DNA of 64,000 nt from Apostichopus japonicus (Eukaryota; Echinodermata; Holothuroidea; Aspidochirotida; Stichopodidae): positions 19,552,001 through 19,616,000 of the forward strand of contig NC_092568.1 of NCBI RefSeq assembly GCF_037975245.1. Reading direction: 5' to 3'. The position numbers were made by a program, and so were the translations under genes. The notes below the pieces were generated by a model. That model ran no database searches, was not told the origin of the DNA, and was given only the letters and a program-made list of their open reading frames with translations. Shown here one piece after another: positions 39,701 to 47,994 of the stretch (its first letter is position 1; every line of letters begins with the position of its first letter).

Positions 39701-39871
39701 TAGAAAGTTGACGGAGAACTCCACTTGTTGAGCGACATCTCTTCCCTTTGTGACTTTGATATCTCCTGCTGATTCACCATAATCGTACAGGACTGCACTT
39801 AAACTAGGCCGTAGGCATACGATGATACCTACTAATAAAGACAACGATATTTGGGCACTTCTTACGGCCAT
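1..39871 (-). CDS. NID: Nidogen (entactin)-like basement-membrane glycoprotein, 5' half, ten coding exons, runs off left edge
   Basis: Join of exons 39871-39677, 38864-38811, 32381-32293, 13381-13216, 8423-8230, 6785-6655, 6212-6069, 3281-3042, 2286-2098 and 1298-1074. All have GT-AG borders and matching phases, giving 542 codons plus one base. Seen in sequence: a hydrophobic signal peptide (about residues 1-26), a NIDO domain (about 28-236), one EGF module (about 289-321) and a G2F beta-barrel (about 328 to the window edge). Known of the family: the order NIDO-EGF-G2F is diagnostic of nidogens, secreted proteins that link laminin and collagen IV in basement membranes; G2F binds collagen IV and perlecan. 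Inferred: the missing C-terminal part (more EGF modules, possibly thyroglobulin repeats, YWTD propeller) lies beyond the left edge. The linker between NIDO and EGF is very short compared with vertebrate nidogen. Exon 2 is the least certain piece. The plain NIDO-EGF-G2F order also makes a nidogen-like paralogue possible. Confidence 0.88.
1074..1298 (-). CDS. NID: Nidogen exon 10: end of the G2F domain
   Basis: Acceptor TCACTTGCAG at 1299-1308. IIHSYETRRVFT is followed by FTLEKTIRYSDC (vertebrate: YQWRQTITFQEC) and LRFSLRSSISPTS (LRYALSNSIGPV), the last strand of G2F. Donor TTCAG|GTATGG at 1073, phase 1. The next exon, expected to encode an EGF module, was not recognised in 1-1073 and is presumably outside the window. 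Confidence 0.94.
2098..2286 (-). CDS. NID: Nidogen exon 9: middle of the G2F domain
   Basis: Acceptor CCTCCCAG at 2287-2294. GGSFSASSRLRFN aligns with GGEFTRQAEVTF; INLDGTLPQL aligns with TELEGRVPQI. It ends ..VFTRHRP with donor CCCGG|GTAAGC at 2097, phase 1, and reads cleanly into exon 10. Confidence 0.94.
2752..2952 (-). mobile_element. tRNA-derived SINE, family A, copy 1
   Basis: On the minus strand the head GGTGCTGTGGCCGAGTGG resembles a pol III A box. GGTTCGATTCC about 70 bases on is a B box. The tail shares (T)TTTCATCCAAGA.CAAT and GAAATGACTTT.TA with the copy at 36204. The acceptor-stem ends do not pair, so this is not a functional tRNA. It lies in nidogen intron 8. The 3' limit is approximate. 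Confidence 0.75.
3042..3281 (-). CDS. NID: Nidogen exon 8: first part of the G2F domain
   Basis: Acceptor CTTTACAG at 3282-3289. The exon reads TNKPYRANGVISGTVNG, then MNVHAFIIASEGRTYTAVS (vertebrate: DLHSYVVMNHGRSYTAIS), and ends WLFAVPKNKGINGMTATG (GWMFAVEQDGFKNGFSITG). Donor ACAG|GTTTCT at 3041, phase 1. Unmistakable G2F beta-barrel N-terminal half. Confidence 0.95.
3282..6068. other. Nidogen intron 7
   Basis: 2.8 kb. Apart from the U2-derived insertion at 4301-4488, no coding or RNA signal was recognised. Confidence 0.6.
4301..4488 (+). mobile_element. U2 snRNA-derived retro-insertion (pseudogene/SINE-like) with target duplication
   Basis: From about 4313 the sequence GCTTCTCGGCCTTTTGGCTA, followed by AGATCA.GTGTAGTATCTGTTC, matches the first ~45 nt of U2 snRNA almost perfectly. 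After that (about 4356-4473) it does not follow U2. Near-identical flanks AGCCTAACCTACAG (4301) and AGCCTAAACTACAG (about 4474) look like a target-site duplication. It is therefore a retrotransposed chimera or truncated U2, not a working U2 gene: the branch-point helices and Sm site are missing. Located in nidogen intron 7. Confidence 0.75.
6069..6212 (-). CDS. NID: Nidogen exon 7: EGF-like module with CC.C hallmark
   Basis: Acceptor CCCCTCAG then 47 codons. Cysteines fall at about residues 289, 292, 299, 307, 308, 310 and 321. The spacing includes ..DYGAGSCCVCNVNYMGNG.., which matches the DYATGFCCSC.AGYTGNG pattern typical of the nidogen EGF module just before G2F. Donor AATG|GTACGG at 6068, phase 1. 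The codon across the junction gives Glu. Confidence 0.93.
6655..6785 (-). CDS. NID: Nidogen exon 6: end of NIDO and short acidic linker
   Basis: Acceptor AATTAG at 6786-6787. The exon reads SSNVNEEGLWAFQID, matching LSNVGEPGVWVFEI at the end of the nidogen NIDO domain. A short acidic stretch (GDEAINDGDT) follows. Donor ACAG|GTGAAA at 6654, phase 1. The long Ser/Thr/Pro-rich link of vertebrate nidogen is absent. Confidence 0.9.
8230..8423 (-). CDS. NID: Nidogen exon 5: NIDO C-terminal part
   Basis: Acceptor TTACAG then GITFQAVIITD, matching NTFQAVLASD of nidogens. It continues through TFVEFIYSDGN and a PVIGFSS segment (vertebrate: ARVGFCRG). Donor ACAAA|GTAAGA at 8229 leaves two bases that join A of exon 6 to make Lys. 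Length 194 nt. Confidence 0.92.
8424..13215. other. Nidogen intron 4
   Basis: 4.8 kb. It holds one TTAA-type MITE (10348-10601), a poly(C)/poly(T) stretch near 9140-9172 and a poly(G) tract near 9771-9785. No coding exon recognised. Confidence 0.6.
10348..10601. mobile_element. TTAA-flanked MITE, copy 1
   Basis: Terminal inverted repeats AGGCATTGAAGACTC and GAGTCTTCAATGCCT (15 bp) are bounded on both sides by TTAA (10344-10347 and 10602-10605). The interior is shared with copies at 27100 and 28938 (for example CAGCGATGGACATCTCAGGT and GGAAAGTTAACTTTTTCAGA). TTAA duplication is typical of piggyBac or Kolobok elements. No transposase is present, so it is non-autonomous. This copy lacks an internal stretch of about 100 bp present in the other two. 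Confidence 0.85.
13216..13381 (-). CDS. NID: Nidogen exon 4: NIDO core (WYRT ... VVTW)
   Basis: Acceptor TTTTTTCAG at 13382-13390. One base then 55 codons starting KKGRIWYRTSS, matching the G.VYYR.T segment of NIDO. A later stretch KPTNILVVTWENV matches the (P)T.LFVVTW..VG motif. It ends ..GLSK at donor AAG|GTTTGT (13215), phase 0, matching the phase-0 start of exon 5. Too short to be seen as a long ORF; found by homology and phase. It sits about 19 kb from exon 3. Confidence 0.9.
14500..15021. mobile_element. hAT-like MITE (CAGTGGCGGAGC family), copy 1
   Basis: Starts CAGTGGCGGAGCTAGGG and ends GCTCTGCCACAG (imperfect inverted repeat). It is flanked by a perfect 8-bp duplication TTTCATCC (14492-14499, 15022-15029), the signature of hAT insertions. 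No transposase ORF. At 522 bp it is longer than the 374- and 375-bp copies because of extra internal sequence (about 14670-14830). Lies in nidogen intron 3. Confidence 0.88.
17298..17544. mobile_element. Degenerate MITE with CAGTGNTGTGC termini
   Basis: The 5' end CAGTGGTGTGCACA and 3' end TGGGCACATCACTG form an imperfect inverted repeat around a G/C-homopolymer-rich interior. The flanks AACTATTT and AATACTTT are only a partial 8-bp match. The 3' end style recurs near 61718-61731 (CCACACCACTGG). Confidence 0.5.
18720..18763. repeat. (TA)n microsatellite
   Basis: About 22 uninterrupted TA dinucleotides within nidogen intron 3. Confidence 0.97.
19955..20341. repeat. Tandem array, about 87-bp unit, five copies
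   Basis: Units begin GGTGAAAATTCGGGCAATAT at 19955, 20042, 20129 and 20213; a diverged unit begins at 20298. The spacing is 87, 87, 84 and 85 bp. Each contains GGGCACCTACTG.AAGAAGAAT and TTTGCAGTGTGTTTTTC. A last unit is split by the MITE at 20342-20715 and resumes to about 20756. Because 87 and 84 are multiples of three, long ORFs appear on both strands; these are repeat artefacts rather than genes. Confidence 0.92.
20342..20715. mobile_element. hAT-like MITE (CAGTGGCGGAGC family), copy 2, nested
   Basis: Termini CAGTGGCGGAGC and GCTCCGCCACTG are perfect 12-bp inverted repeats. Flanking 8-mers GCACCTAC and GTACCTAC (one mismatch) fall inside the ...GCACCTACTG... portion of the surrounding 87-bp repeat unit, proving insertion into it. 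The core sequence is shared, in inverse orientation, with the copies at 14500 and 34626. Confidence 0.9.
25851..26930 (+). mobile_element. Probable Penelope-like retroelement relic (fragmentary)
   Basis: At about 25851-26043 one frame stays open for over 60 codons and reads ..ESVIKCGNCKICP.. followed by ..GTFVTNHKGLFYTAFLPVTG. The C..C..C cluster before a (G)xxY segment resembles the region before the GIY-YIG endonuclease of Penelope-like elements. At 26889-26923 the phrase GACGTTTCGATCCTAGCAGG, followed by ATCTTCTTC, resembles the conserved 3' phrase seen near such elements. The reverse transcriptase core was not recognised. Calling it a relic is inference; boundaries are approximate. Confidence 0.4.
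27100..27468. mobile_element. TTAA-flanked MITE, copy 2
   Basis: Flanked by TTAA at 27096-27099 and 27469-27472. It begins AGGGTGTGAAGATTGCC and ends CGAGTATTCGAACAATGCC, diverged from copy 1. The interior shares long blocks with the copies at 10348 and 28938, including GTCTGACCTAGTTTCGAATG and CAGCGATGGACATCTCAGGT. Located in nidogen intron 3. Confidence 0.85.
28938..29285. mobile_element. TTAA-flanked MITE, copy 3
   Basis: Flanked by TTAA at 28934-28937 and 29286-29289. The 5' end AGGGTGTGAACTCTCGCGC and 3' end CAGTCTTCAAAGCC match the family. Its interior is closest to the copy at 27100 (both keep the CACCACCATCGAT and TAGACACTAGTGTACA segments). Confidence 0.85.
31725..32240. repeat. CAGCAC/AGTACTAC minisatellite
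   Basis: About 500 bp of imperfect repeats of CAGCACCAG(T/C)ACTACACCAG and ACAGTACTAC blocks with higher-order structure. It ends only about 50 bp from the donor of nidogen exon 3 (32292), on the intron side. No coding evidence. Confidence 0.93.
32293..32381 (-). CDS. NID: Nidogen exon 3: NIDO core (APF.AD.D motif)
   Basis: Acceptor ..CTCAAACAG ends at 32382. 29 codons read ISTKGAILF..., then RMIAPFYADIDN, the classic (I/V)APFWADVD NIDO motif. Donor AG|GTTTGT at 32292 leaves two bases (AG) that join T from exon 4 to give Ser. Confidence 0.88.
34626..35000. mobile_element. hAT-like MITE (CAGTGGCGGAGC family), copy 3
   Basis: Starts CAGTGGCGGAGCTAAGG and ends ACTCCGCCACTG. Flanking 8-mers ATATATGG (34618-34625) and ATATACGG (35001-35008) differ at one base. 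375 bp, same structure as the 374-bp copy at 20342, without the extra interior of copy 1. Confidence 0.88.
36204..36425 (+). mobile_element. tRNA-derived SINE, family A, copy 2
   Basis: Head GGTGCTGTGGCTAAGTGG (A-box-like) and GGGTTCGATCC (B box). The tail blocks TTTTCATCCAAGAACAATC and GAAATGACTTTCTAAATTG match the minus-strand copy at 2752-2952. End approximate. Lies in nidogen intron 2. Confidence 0.75.
38811..38864 (-). CDS. NID: Nidogen exon 2 candidate (18 codons, divergent NIDO segment)
   Basis: Between exon 1 (ends phase 0) and exon 3 (starts phase 0) a NIDO domain needs about 10-20 residues. This stretch has acceptor CTACAG at 38866-38865, 18 open codons (VNLYVDNFTFNISVSMNR) and donor CGT|GTAAGT at 38810, with phase 0 on both sides. 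It keeps a YV(D/N)N-like start and alternating hydrophobic residues but lacks the usual NNNG turn. Splice fit is good and sequence fit only fair. A neighbouring reading at about 38890-38950 containing SLNNGV was considered but cannot meet the phase of exon 3. Confidence 0.5.
39677..39871 (-). CDS. NID: Nidogen exon 1: start codon, signal peptide, start of NIDO
   Basis: 65 codons from ATG at 39871. Residues 7-26 are hydrophobic and end in a small-residue cleavage context (PSLSA). They are followed by VLYDYGESAGD, matching the LYPFG.S.GD opening of NIDO domains. The donor chosen is TAT|GTAAGT at 39676, the best consensus of three overlapping GT sites (39680, 39676, 39672); it leaves phase 0. 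The exon ends in the ..FETLY motif that precedes the conserved VNNNG segment in other nidogens. Confidence 0.85.
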
Positions 39872-40010
39872 GTTGCCGATATATCCGAATGGGATTTACT
39901 TTTCTAAATGAACCGCGATGTTGCCTTGTCCCAGAACGAAGCCACAATGATCAACGTGAAAAATCACGTTGCTCAATCATTGCAGACGACAAGAAAAGTT
40001 TCGTGTAAGG
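39872..40010 (-). promoter_or_regulatory. Likely 5'UTR/proximal promoter of nidogen, with perfect inverted repeat
   Basis: The first 140 bp upstream of the start codon. It contains a perfect 8-bp-arm inverted repeat, CAACGTGAAAAATCACGTTG (about 39953-39972), holding two opposed ACGTG cores. No TATA box at an obvious position. The transcription start cannot be placed from sequence alone. Confidence 0.35.
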
Positions 40011-43000
40011 GCAGAAATATGTAACTTCGTTCTACGCTTTGTGGTTATAGAGGGGGTACTTTGCAATTTTAAGTTGTGAGAAGTAGATACGGAATACATT
40101 TGAAGCAATCATTTGGGGGTTAGGACTTGAGTTGGAATTGAAGCATACGCCACTGGGGTTCCTAAAGTCTACCCCCAAAAATCCCAGGCCTTTCCTGTAG
40201 AAAATGTATGTCATGATAAAATCAACGATATCATGTTCATAAGACACACCAACACTTTACAGGGCCCTCCATACAAAAGAACTGAATTTAAATTGTGGCT
40301 TCAGGCATAATGGTGCATCATAGGGTACAATCTCGTACAACAAATTATTTGCTCTAACACATCAAATGGTTGCAAAAAGTTGTATACCCAGCAAAATAGG
40401 GAGTACCAATGTGGGCATGTGCGAGCCTAACCAGATGAGACCACAGGTGCTACAGCCTAGGACCCAGAGTCAATTTGCCTACCCGAGGGGAATTATGGGT
40501 TAAAGCATGTATTCTCATTTTCATAATAAAAACTAAAGGAAACATGAGCACTTCAAAAAGGGGGCCTGATGACATCACTATCCCATGGCCCCAACCTGAC
40601 TCTAGATGCCGCTGGGTGTGTGGATGGGTTTGGGAGATAACCATATAGAGGAGAGGACCTTACCAGAAATTTTAAGAATTTTAATATTTTTTTATAACAA
40701 AAAGTGTAAAATACATAAAACATAAAATAAAAAAAGAGACATACACTTGGTCTTCAGTGAATCTGTACATTTGTTTCTGAAAATATTCAAACCCTCATTC
40801 ATTTTTACAGTTACATTGATCTTAAATATGGAGAAATGTTCACTAATCATGATTCAAATTGTTGACTGAAATGACATTAAAATTCAAAAATGATTTAAAT
40901 TTTTATAAAGGTCAACATTCTTATTTTATTTTTTTACAATTGAACTAAAAATATAATTTGGTATCAATATTGTCCACATCCTTCCCACTGTCCCCCCACC
41001 CCACCCCCCCACCCCTCCCCCCGCCACCACCACATTTACCTTCATCATCATCTAAGTACTCATTTAACAATACTTATTCCAGTAACAATTGACTTTCAGA
41101 TCACCACAAGAACATACTTCTCCCAAGCTTCATTGCAATGGGTCACACGACACAGGTGTGAATCTCATATTACTATGTCAGCAACACTAACTATGAATTG
41201 AAGTAATTGTTCGAAAACCCTGGAAGCTACAGAAACTTAAATATTTTTTAACTGCCTGTTTAAAATTTCATAACCATATTCCACACTCAACAGAGCCATC
41301 CAAGTAACTTGAGGTATGTATACCCAAGTATCCACATTTTCACTTGGAAATATCCATATATTAGTGACAGATCTATGCACAGAAAACATATTCTTGTGTT
41401 CATTATTTTCCATTTCTATATATCCTTAAAATTTTTGCCTAACTGCAATATCAAAGGTGTGAGGTGGTGTTCTTTGTCAAGATACATGCCTCCATTTGCT
41501 GCTAGTTTGTTACTATAAACTAATTATTTCAATATACTGACAATATATACTGGATCATGGGAACCAGTCACTTTCTTAGTACTCCAGTATCACACTGACA
41601 AAACCCTTTGGTAAGAATACAATACCTCTACGTGAACTTAAATTAAATTTTTGAAAAATGTTGTATTACAAAATATTAACACGCAGTTTGATTCAATTCT
41701 AACACGTTGCAAGACAAGAACATCGTAGGCAAATGTGGTAAACCGACAGGTCATAGCGAAGAGAACCAGCGAATGAGAGAAATAAATGGAGATGCAACCC
41801 CAATGTTTACAAACTTTGTCTTTCCAGTTCTATGTGAGATGATATGGATAATGAAGACATCCTCAACAGAGTATCTGGTGCCATGTGGGTACCGACCACT
41901 ACACAATCCCCTTGTAAAATTAATATTCATAAATTGGGGACCATTATAAAATGTGACTTATCAGTTCATTTTGTCTTTCTGTAATGCATTTTAAGTTTTT
42001 GAGAAAATAATATTATTAACATCTGATGCTACTGTGATCAGTTCAAGTGGCTGGACATCTTAGCCTTACATACAGACCATTAACTCAGTCCCCCTCCCCC
42101 TGAAGCAACACAAATTTAGTAGGAATAAATAACATTCAATGGACTTAAATTATGTTTTCGACCCAAACAAACTTGTCATGGACAAATGGTCTTGAATGTC
42201 ACACTAAGTTTGCTCTGCTGTTCATATAAATTTGAAACTGAAATGATCAGGGTGGGTTATCAGAATAAACAGAATTCCACCGAGGAGCGGACTTTCTCAT
42301 CAAAATAGCTTCAAAGGAGCATTCCCGAATTGTAACGTATTTAAAAGATGAAGTAGAATGACTATGGAGACATTTCTAGCAATCAAATTCTTCTCCTTTC
42401 TTGAGCTATGATTAATCAAAACCTAAAGTTCTGTCTAAAATTTGTTCACATGTCGCTTGCCGTGAAGGCAGGAGCACTCAAATGGTCACATCTTAACAGA
42501 TGTCTTCTTTATATATGAAATGTCATTAGGACCGGACTGGTCACAATAATGCAAATTGATTTTAACCAAAGACGAAAATACAGCATTTGTACCCTGAAAT
42601 AAAGCTTAGTTAAATTAAACATCAAAGAAATAACTGGGAAGCCCTTGCTCGTCTGAAAAGCAAAACAAGCTTATTATGACAGCGCACCTTATTTTTTTCT
42701 TGTTTAAAAACTAAAAAAATTAAAACTTTCAAAACCAATCAAATATAATAGTCAACATTTCCCTGACAAAAGCCTCCATTTAATCCTTGTGTTTTTAGGC
42801 CTTGAGACTTTAATCAGATACACAAAATGGAAAATTTTGTTCTAGACAATTTTCAAAAGCAAGGTGTTAAATTAGATCAGAAAATTAGGCAATTTTTTTA
42901 TTGCCAGTTTGCCAAATGTGACCGAGCCACATGACATATTTCTGTAATATTTACAATCAGTTATTACAGAGGATGCTTCATTTGGCATTTTACAAAGAAG

Positions 43001-44077
43001 ATTATACTATGCAAAATGGTCATCATGCTACTACACAAAGTGCTAAGATGCATGAGTGAATAACTTAAGTGTTGACAATTTGCGAAAGCAATATCGAGTT
43101 TTATACTACCAGATAATTCAGTTCCCATGTATGACACAGTTTTAGAACACATAGGTCGTGTATTTCAATCTTTGATGACCCCCCGAAAAATTCATAAAAC
43201 CTACAAATGTGCTATACGAATAACAGACCTTAATCTTATTACCTGTGAATAATTTAATTAATAGCACTTAGAATCATAATTGACGACCGGGTAAATTTCA
43301 GGTCTAGGTAACGGATCCGTTGCTGCGATACTTTTATACAGGTTAGAAAAGTACAAAATACCAGGCAACTGTTTATATTTTAATTCACCCATTTTCTTTC
43401 ATTTTGAAACTCTATTGAGCCCAGCTATTTCTTTGATTGCCATTGGCCAAACAATGATGGATTCCTATGACACTTTTGATGTACTTTCTGCAGTATTAAG
43501 CTGAGTATATAAAAATTCCAGTCAATTGGTAAAAAATATAATTCACCCAAAGGTTACACACACTTGACTTATGGCAGCATTGCAATCAGAACAAGGCCTG
43601 CTTGCACCATGTTTTTATGCTGAAACACTGTCGAGGTGATACAACGAAGATTAACTCACTGCGGGAGATTATCTCCATCCACCTCCTACGGAATGTTGGG
43701 GTACAAATCGACAACCTCCTTTTCAACTGATAAAGATTGAGGCCCACACCTACACTTGTGTCATGCAAAGGTTTACAAACCCATCAAGTGAATTTATCGA
43801 TGGCCTGTGATAACTGGGTAGTTGACTGTATGCAGCCCAACCGAATATTAAGTATTGAGAACAAAGCATCACAGTAATAGGATTAACTTGTTCATGATTA
43901 AAATCAAATTTACAATTCAAATTTGTAGTAAAATCTTAAGAACATTTTTTGGCATGACAATAACATTTAACGTTGAGCAGTGGCTGGATTTTTACTGCTA
44001 AGGTATACATAGCATTTCTCAACATTCTAAATGACCCTGATGGGTACAATAGGAATTACTTCAAACATGAACAAAAT

Positions 44078-44156
44078 CCTACTAAAACATAGTCTGTTTC
44101 CAACTTTGTTTTCATCCTCCTAAAACATAGTCTGATTCCAACTTTGTTTTCAAAGC
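44078..44156. repeat. Two-copy tandem duplication
   Basis: CCTACTAAAACATAGTCTG, then TTCCAACTTTGTTTTCA, is repeated immediately as CCTCCTAAAACATAGTCTG, then ATTCCAACTTTGTTTTCA, with few mismatches. Confidence 0.85.
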
Positions 44157-44498
44157 ATTTTTGCATAATCTACCAATTATCATTTTGATCGATAATCAAA
44201 ATTTACAAAAAACCGGAAACGCTGGGTTTTGTGTCTTGCTGTATAGTGGAAACTCACATCTATACATGAGGTCTATAGTTAATGCACCATGATCTACAAC
44301 AACAGCTGCTCCATCAGATCATCTCCATCTCCTGCACTGGACATCTTGCACAGTTTGAGGAAGACCGCGTACACATTGTTGGCAAGTTAGCAAAAGTTAC
44401 CGAGGACCAGTCGAACAGACATTTGTAAAACGATATCCTCCGTCTGAATTTCATTTCCACGACCGTCACAATCGTACTCGATCGTAACAAAGCCTCGT

Positions 44499-45122
44499 CT
44501 ATGTCTCCTCCCCTTCCTCTTCATTTTCGTCGTCGTAGGCACAGAAGTTACCGATCCTCCTCCGAACCGCCGGAGGCGATAAGAACATATCGTCGTCGTC
44601 ATCGCTACTAGAGTCTGACACACAATTCGCTAAGATCCTGTCGATGACCTCCGCTTCCCGTTGACTCGCCTCTCCATCTCCGTCGCTCGTTTCTCCGTCT
44701 TCCTCCTCCGGGTCTGCTTCATCTCCACTCTCAAGGCCGTACTCTCTCATAAAGTTTTCCACGATTGCGTCGGTCAGAGCCTCTTCGAAATCTGACTGGG
44801 CTGCGTACAGAAGTTCGGACGTGAGATTGCCCAAGTTAGACGTTCTCCTCTGAAAAGTCTCGATGATGTCCGAGATCGTGTTAGAGGTCGTCTCTTTCTC
44901 GTCTTCCACGTCGCTGTCGTTCTCCAGGAACGTGGCGTTGTGCCACAAAATCTTGTGATCTTGGGCGCAGCATGCGTGCTGACAGATTTCTCCACTCTCC
45001 GAGCACAAGAAGATGGAGGAGTCGCTGTTGGCAGGCAGAAAAATTTCCATGGCTGGAACTTCAACTTCCATGGCAGGTATTTCAATTTCCATGGCAGGCA
45101 CATCAAATTCAATGGCAGCCAT
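44499..45122 (-). CDS. Acidic 207-residue protein of unknown function, single coding exon
   Basis: I do not recognise the family. The ORF is much more GC- and CpG-rich than its surroundings. It starts at an ATG in good context (AAGATGG) 48 bp after a plausible splice acceptor, so a non-coding first exon upstream is likely. The N-terminus (residues 1-30) is a degenerate repeat of (V/I)PAME(I/V), encoded by repeats of a CCATGG motif. Residues 39-52 hold a Cys cluster (C..SGEICQHACC). The middle (about 80-125) is predicted helical (FQRRTSNLGNLTSELLYAAQ..). The C-terminal third is highly acidic with runs such as SDSSSDDDDD, a likely CK2 target, then an RRR basic patch and an acidic tail. There is no signal peptide or membrane segment. 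A soluble, perhaps nuclear, protein is inferred only from composition. Confidence 0.7.
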   Translation of the reverse strand: MAAIEFDVPAMEIEIPAMEVEVPAMEIFLPANSDSSIFLCSESGEICQHACCAQDHKILWHNATFLENDSDVEDEKETTSNTISDIIETFQRRTSNLGNLTSELLYAAQSDFEEALTDAIVENFMREYGLESGDEADPEEEDGETSDGDGEASQREAEVIDRILANCVSDSSSDDDDDMFLSPPAVRRRIGNFCAYDDENEEEGEET

Positions 45123-45170
45123 CTTGAGTGGACCTTGGTGTGGCGGTGGTACTGTGCAGCAGTCTGGTGT
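45123..45170 (-). other. 5'UTR portion of the acidic-protein exon with splice acceptor
   Basis: The minus strand reads TTTATTTCCGCAG|ACACC, a good polypyrimidine-AG acceptor at 45171-45172. A candidate upstream non-coding exon ends near 47086 (GTGAAG|GTTGGT), but this is weak. Confidence 0.45.
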
Positions 45171-47994
45171 CTGCGGAAATAAACATTCAATATGACATTT
45201 AATGTATGGTTTGAAATAATGCCAAGAAATCGTACGTCATCACTCCAACCATCTAATCACATGACAAGGTATATGCACATCAGCCCATACTTACTTTACA
45301 AATTAGGGTAGGTCATGGTTCATCTGACATAATATACGCTATACACCTCTGTAGTCAAAACATTGTTATTTACTTATTAAGTTTGTTGAGGTATTATTAA
45401 AACAATCACACAAAACAACAATGGAAATATTTGCATCTTCTGGTGTTCTAGACTTTGAAGTTAGTAAGACCACACTGAAATGTTACCCTCGGTGAGGGGA
45501 GGGCAAACAAATATTTGGGTAGAAAATGGTGACCTTCAAACTCCTCCCTCCTCACCCTCCTGAGCTACTTAGTCAAAGGGACATGTATACTCAACTGTAG
45601 GCTTCGTACAAATAAACTACTATAACAGAGATAATGAGGCCTATGATAGTAAGTAATATGGCATGGTAGTTCTTTCACAGCATTTTTTAAAAAATTGTTA
45701 TAATTTTATCCGAGCAATGCAAATTTACATAAACCTGTTGTGCTAAGCCAGTCTCAAAATGTATTTGTCAAATACATGACTGCAACATATGATGTTTTCG
45801 GCAAATTAGGCCTAGACCATGTCAAAAGATCACCAGCATATCCTGTAAATGTACACATCTGTAGTTTTTGTTATTTTTTATTAGGTTTCTCCGTCTACTT
45901 CAGCTAAAAGTCCTATGTTTAATCTGCTTGTTGCCATCATAACCTCGAAAAGGGAACAATCGTAGGCTATAACTTTGTAATGCTCTCACCGATATAGGCT
46001 AGATTCAAGTTCATATTTGTCATTTCATAATAACCCAGGCCTTAGGCAGTATTTGTGACCAAGGGGCCAAGCACAAGCTAGTCTATTCCATCAGACTATA
46101 ATCGTCCTAGACCAGGCCTAAGTTATAACTAACGTTGCAGAATTAGTTAGGTCTAGCTTACATTTAATATTTGACAGAATATGTTTCAAGAAGATGTTCA
46201 CGTAGCCTAGGTAACACATTGCTGAACTCAGATTCTAGGCATAACTAATATTAGGAATTCATGTAACAACCAGCAAAAACAAACGATTCAATGTAGTGTG
46301 TCATTACTCTCAACTGTGCTGTTTTATTGTAGGTTGCTATACAGTAAATTTTCAAGGAAATTTTCTTTAACCTTGAAGGCCTGAGATTGCATGCACTGAA
46401 GTTAACTGTATAGACCGGAATTAGGCCTGGTCTAAATTCCAGTAAAATGATGAAATATTTCATGAAAATGCCTCTTGGATACAACATTGATATTTCCTTG
46501 TTTCACTGTTGCAAGTTTAGCATTTTTCACTAAGGTCTTAATGAGTAGAATTGCGTTAAAAGTGGGTACAATTTGACTTTAGAACACATTAACAGAAGTT
46601 ACCATGCTTCACGATGCAATGCTACGTTAGCCCTTCCCTACCATATTGTAGACACAGCAGCCTAGCATTTATGACAAGCTCAAGTCGTAAACAAGAGCAT
46701 GTTCTTTTTAAGGGTAGCGGTGATTACGATCTCGCTCTTTTGCTCAGCTGTTCTATCTCTTAGCAATGTGGTTCCATCAATGGTTTGACCAAATTCAACC
46801 GAAAAAAAATGAAGACAATTTAGGCTTTGATGACTTAAACTGCGATTGAAAAGGTAGTTACAATTTGACTAACGAACACATCAATAACAGAGTCTATTAA
46901 TCAGTGCAGCAAGTACGGTACAATCGTGCTTGACAAATTGAAGATAAACATGATGCAACGAAGACAAACATGAACATTTATACTTCAGATAGACCCATTT
47001 CCTTCACATTCAACTACCAAAATCACAACTAATATATAACTATAATCGTAAGTGTAATACAGGGGTTTTCACCAACCTTCACTGTTTCTCGTCCTGCTTA
47101 GGCTGTGGTAGGCTCGAGGATTCAGTATGCAGCTCAGCTGGGCTATCAGAAATCACAGCTCCGTTGGCAGTGCCGATAATATCACAGAATTTCTATAATG
47201 CTGCAGTGCATGCTTCCACGAGCCCGAAACGCGCGACTTGATATCTGCACGGCCTGTTCGACTTGTGACAAGTCTGAATAGTGGCGCAATGTTTTTAAAA
47301 TTGTAAACTCCTAGTTCTTTCACTATAATAACGTTCAGAGAGTTGTATTAGAAAACTTTCGTTTCTGCTGTTTCCAGTACTACTACAAGACACATGTCAA
47401 GAATTACTTTCCGCTTTTCTATGACACTACTATTTAACAACAACAAAACTGAAATATTGTTCACCTAGTTTCTATCTGGTACTTAGCTTGGACCGTGATT
47501 GGTTCCAACACCTTTGTTAGACACAAAAGATCTTTTGGTGCGTACATTCAATCACCATTGAATCCTTTTAATCCTCTTCGTCGAGGAACCTGTGACTTAC
47601 TAGGGAAGCGGACAGTTTTAATCCCCTGTCAATCTAACGGTAATCTGTGACTGACGCTACGAATTTTGAAAATGAAAAGAAAACTTAAAGATTACAAACT
47701 GTAGCTTATCAATTATATTGTAGTGTTTAATTGTTCATGTGTAGGCCTACTTCCTAGTCTTATCATTATAAAACTAGGATAGTATTATAACACCTTTCTA
47801 AAGAAAGCCTGTTCACATCTAACTTAGTCATTGAGTCAGACACAATTAGCACTTTATTGTCAGGAAATTACTGGAATAAAAATAAGCCTGAAATTAACAA
47901 AATAATGTCACCCAGTTCTTGCACTCGTTCCTCCACATGATAAAGAGTGATAAAACCGGTTTTCAAAATATTGTCGCTTGTGATAACTGATCAT

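Larger units (their letters stand above)
39872..44498. other. Intergenic region between nidogen and the acidic-protein gene
   Basis: No supported gene. It contains a C-rich tract (about 40989-41026) and a 2 x ~38-44 bp tandem duplication at 44078-44156. Otherwise AT-rich. Confidence 0.5.

Noticed and set aside
44387-44623. Minus-strand ORF downstream of and overlapping the acidic gene
   Set aside because: Different frame of the GC-rich exon and 3'UTR; no homology and no sign of a frameshift joining it.
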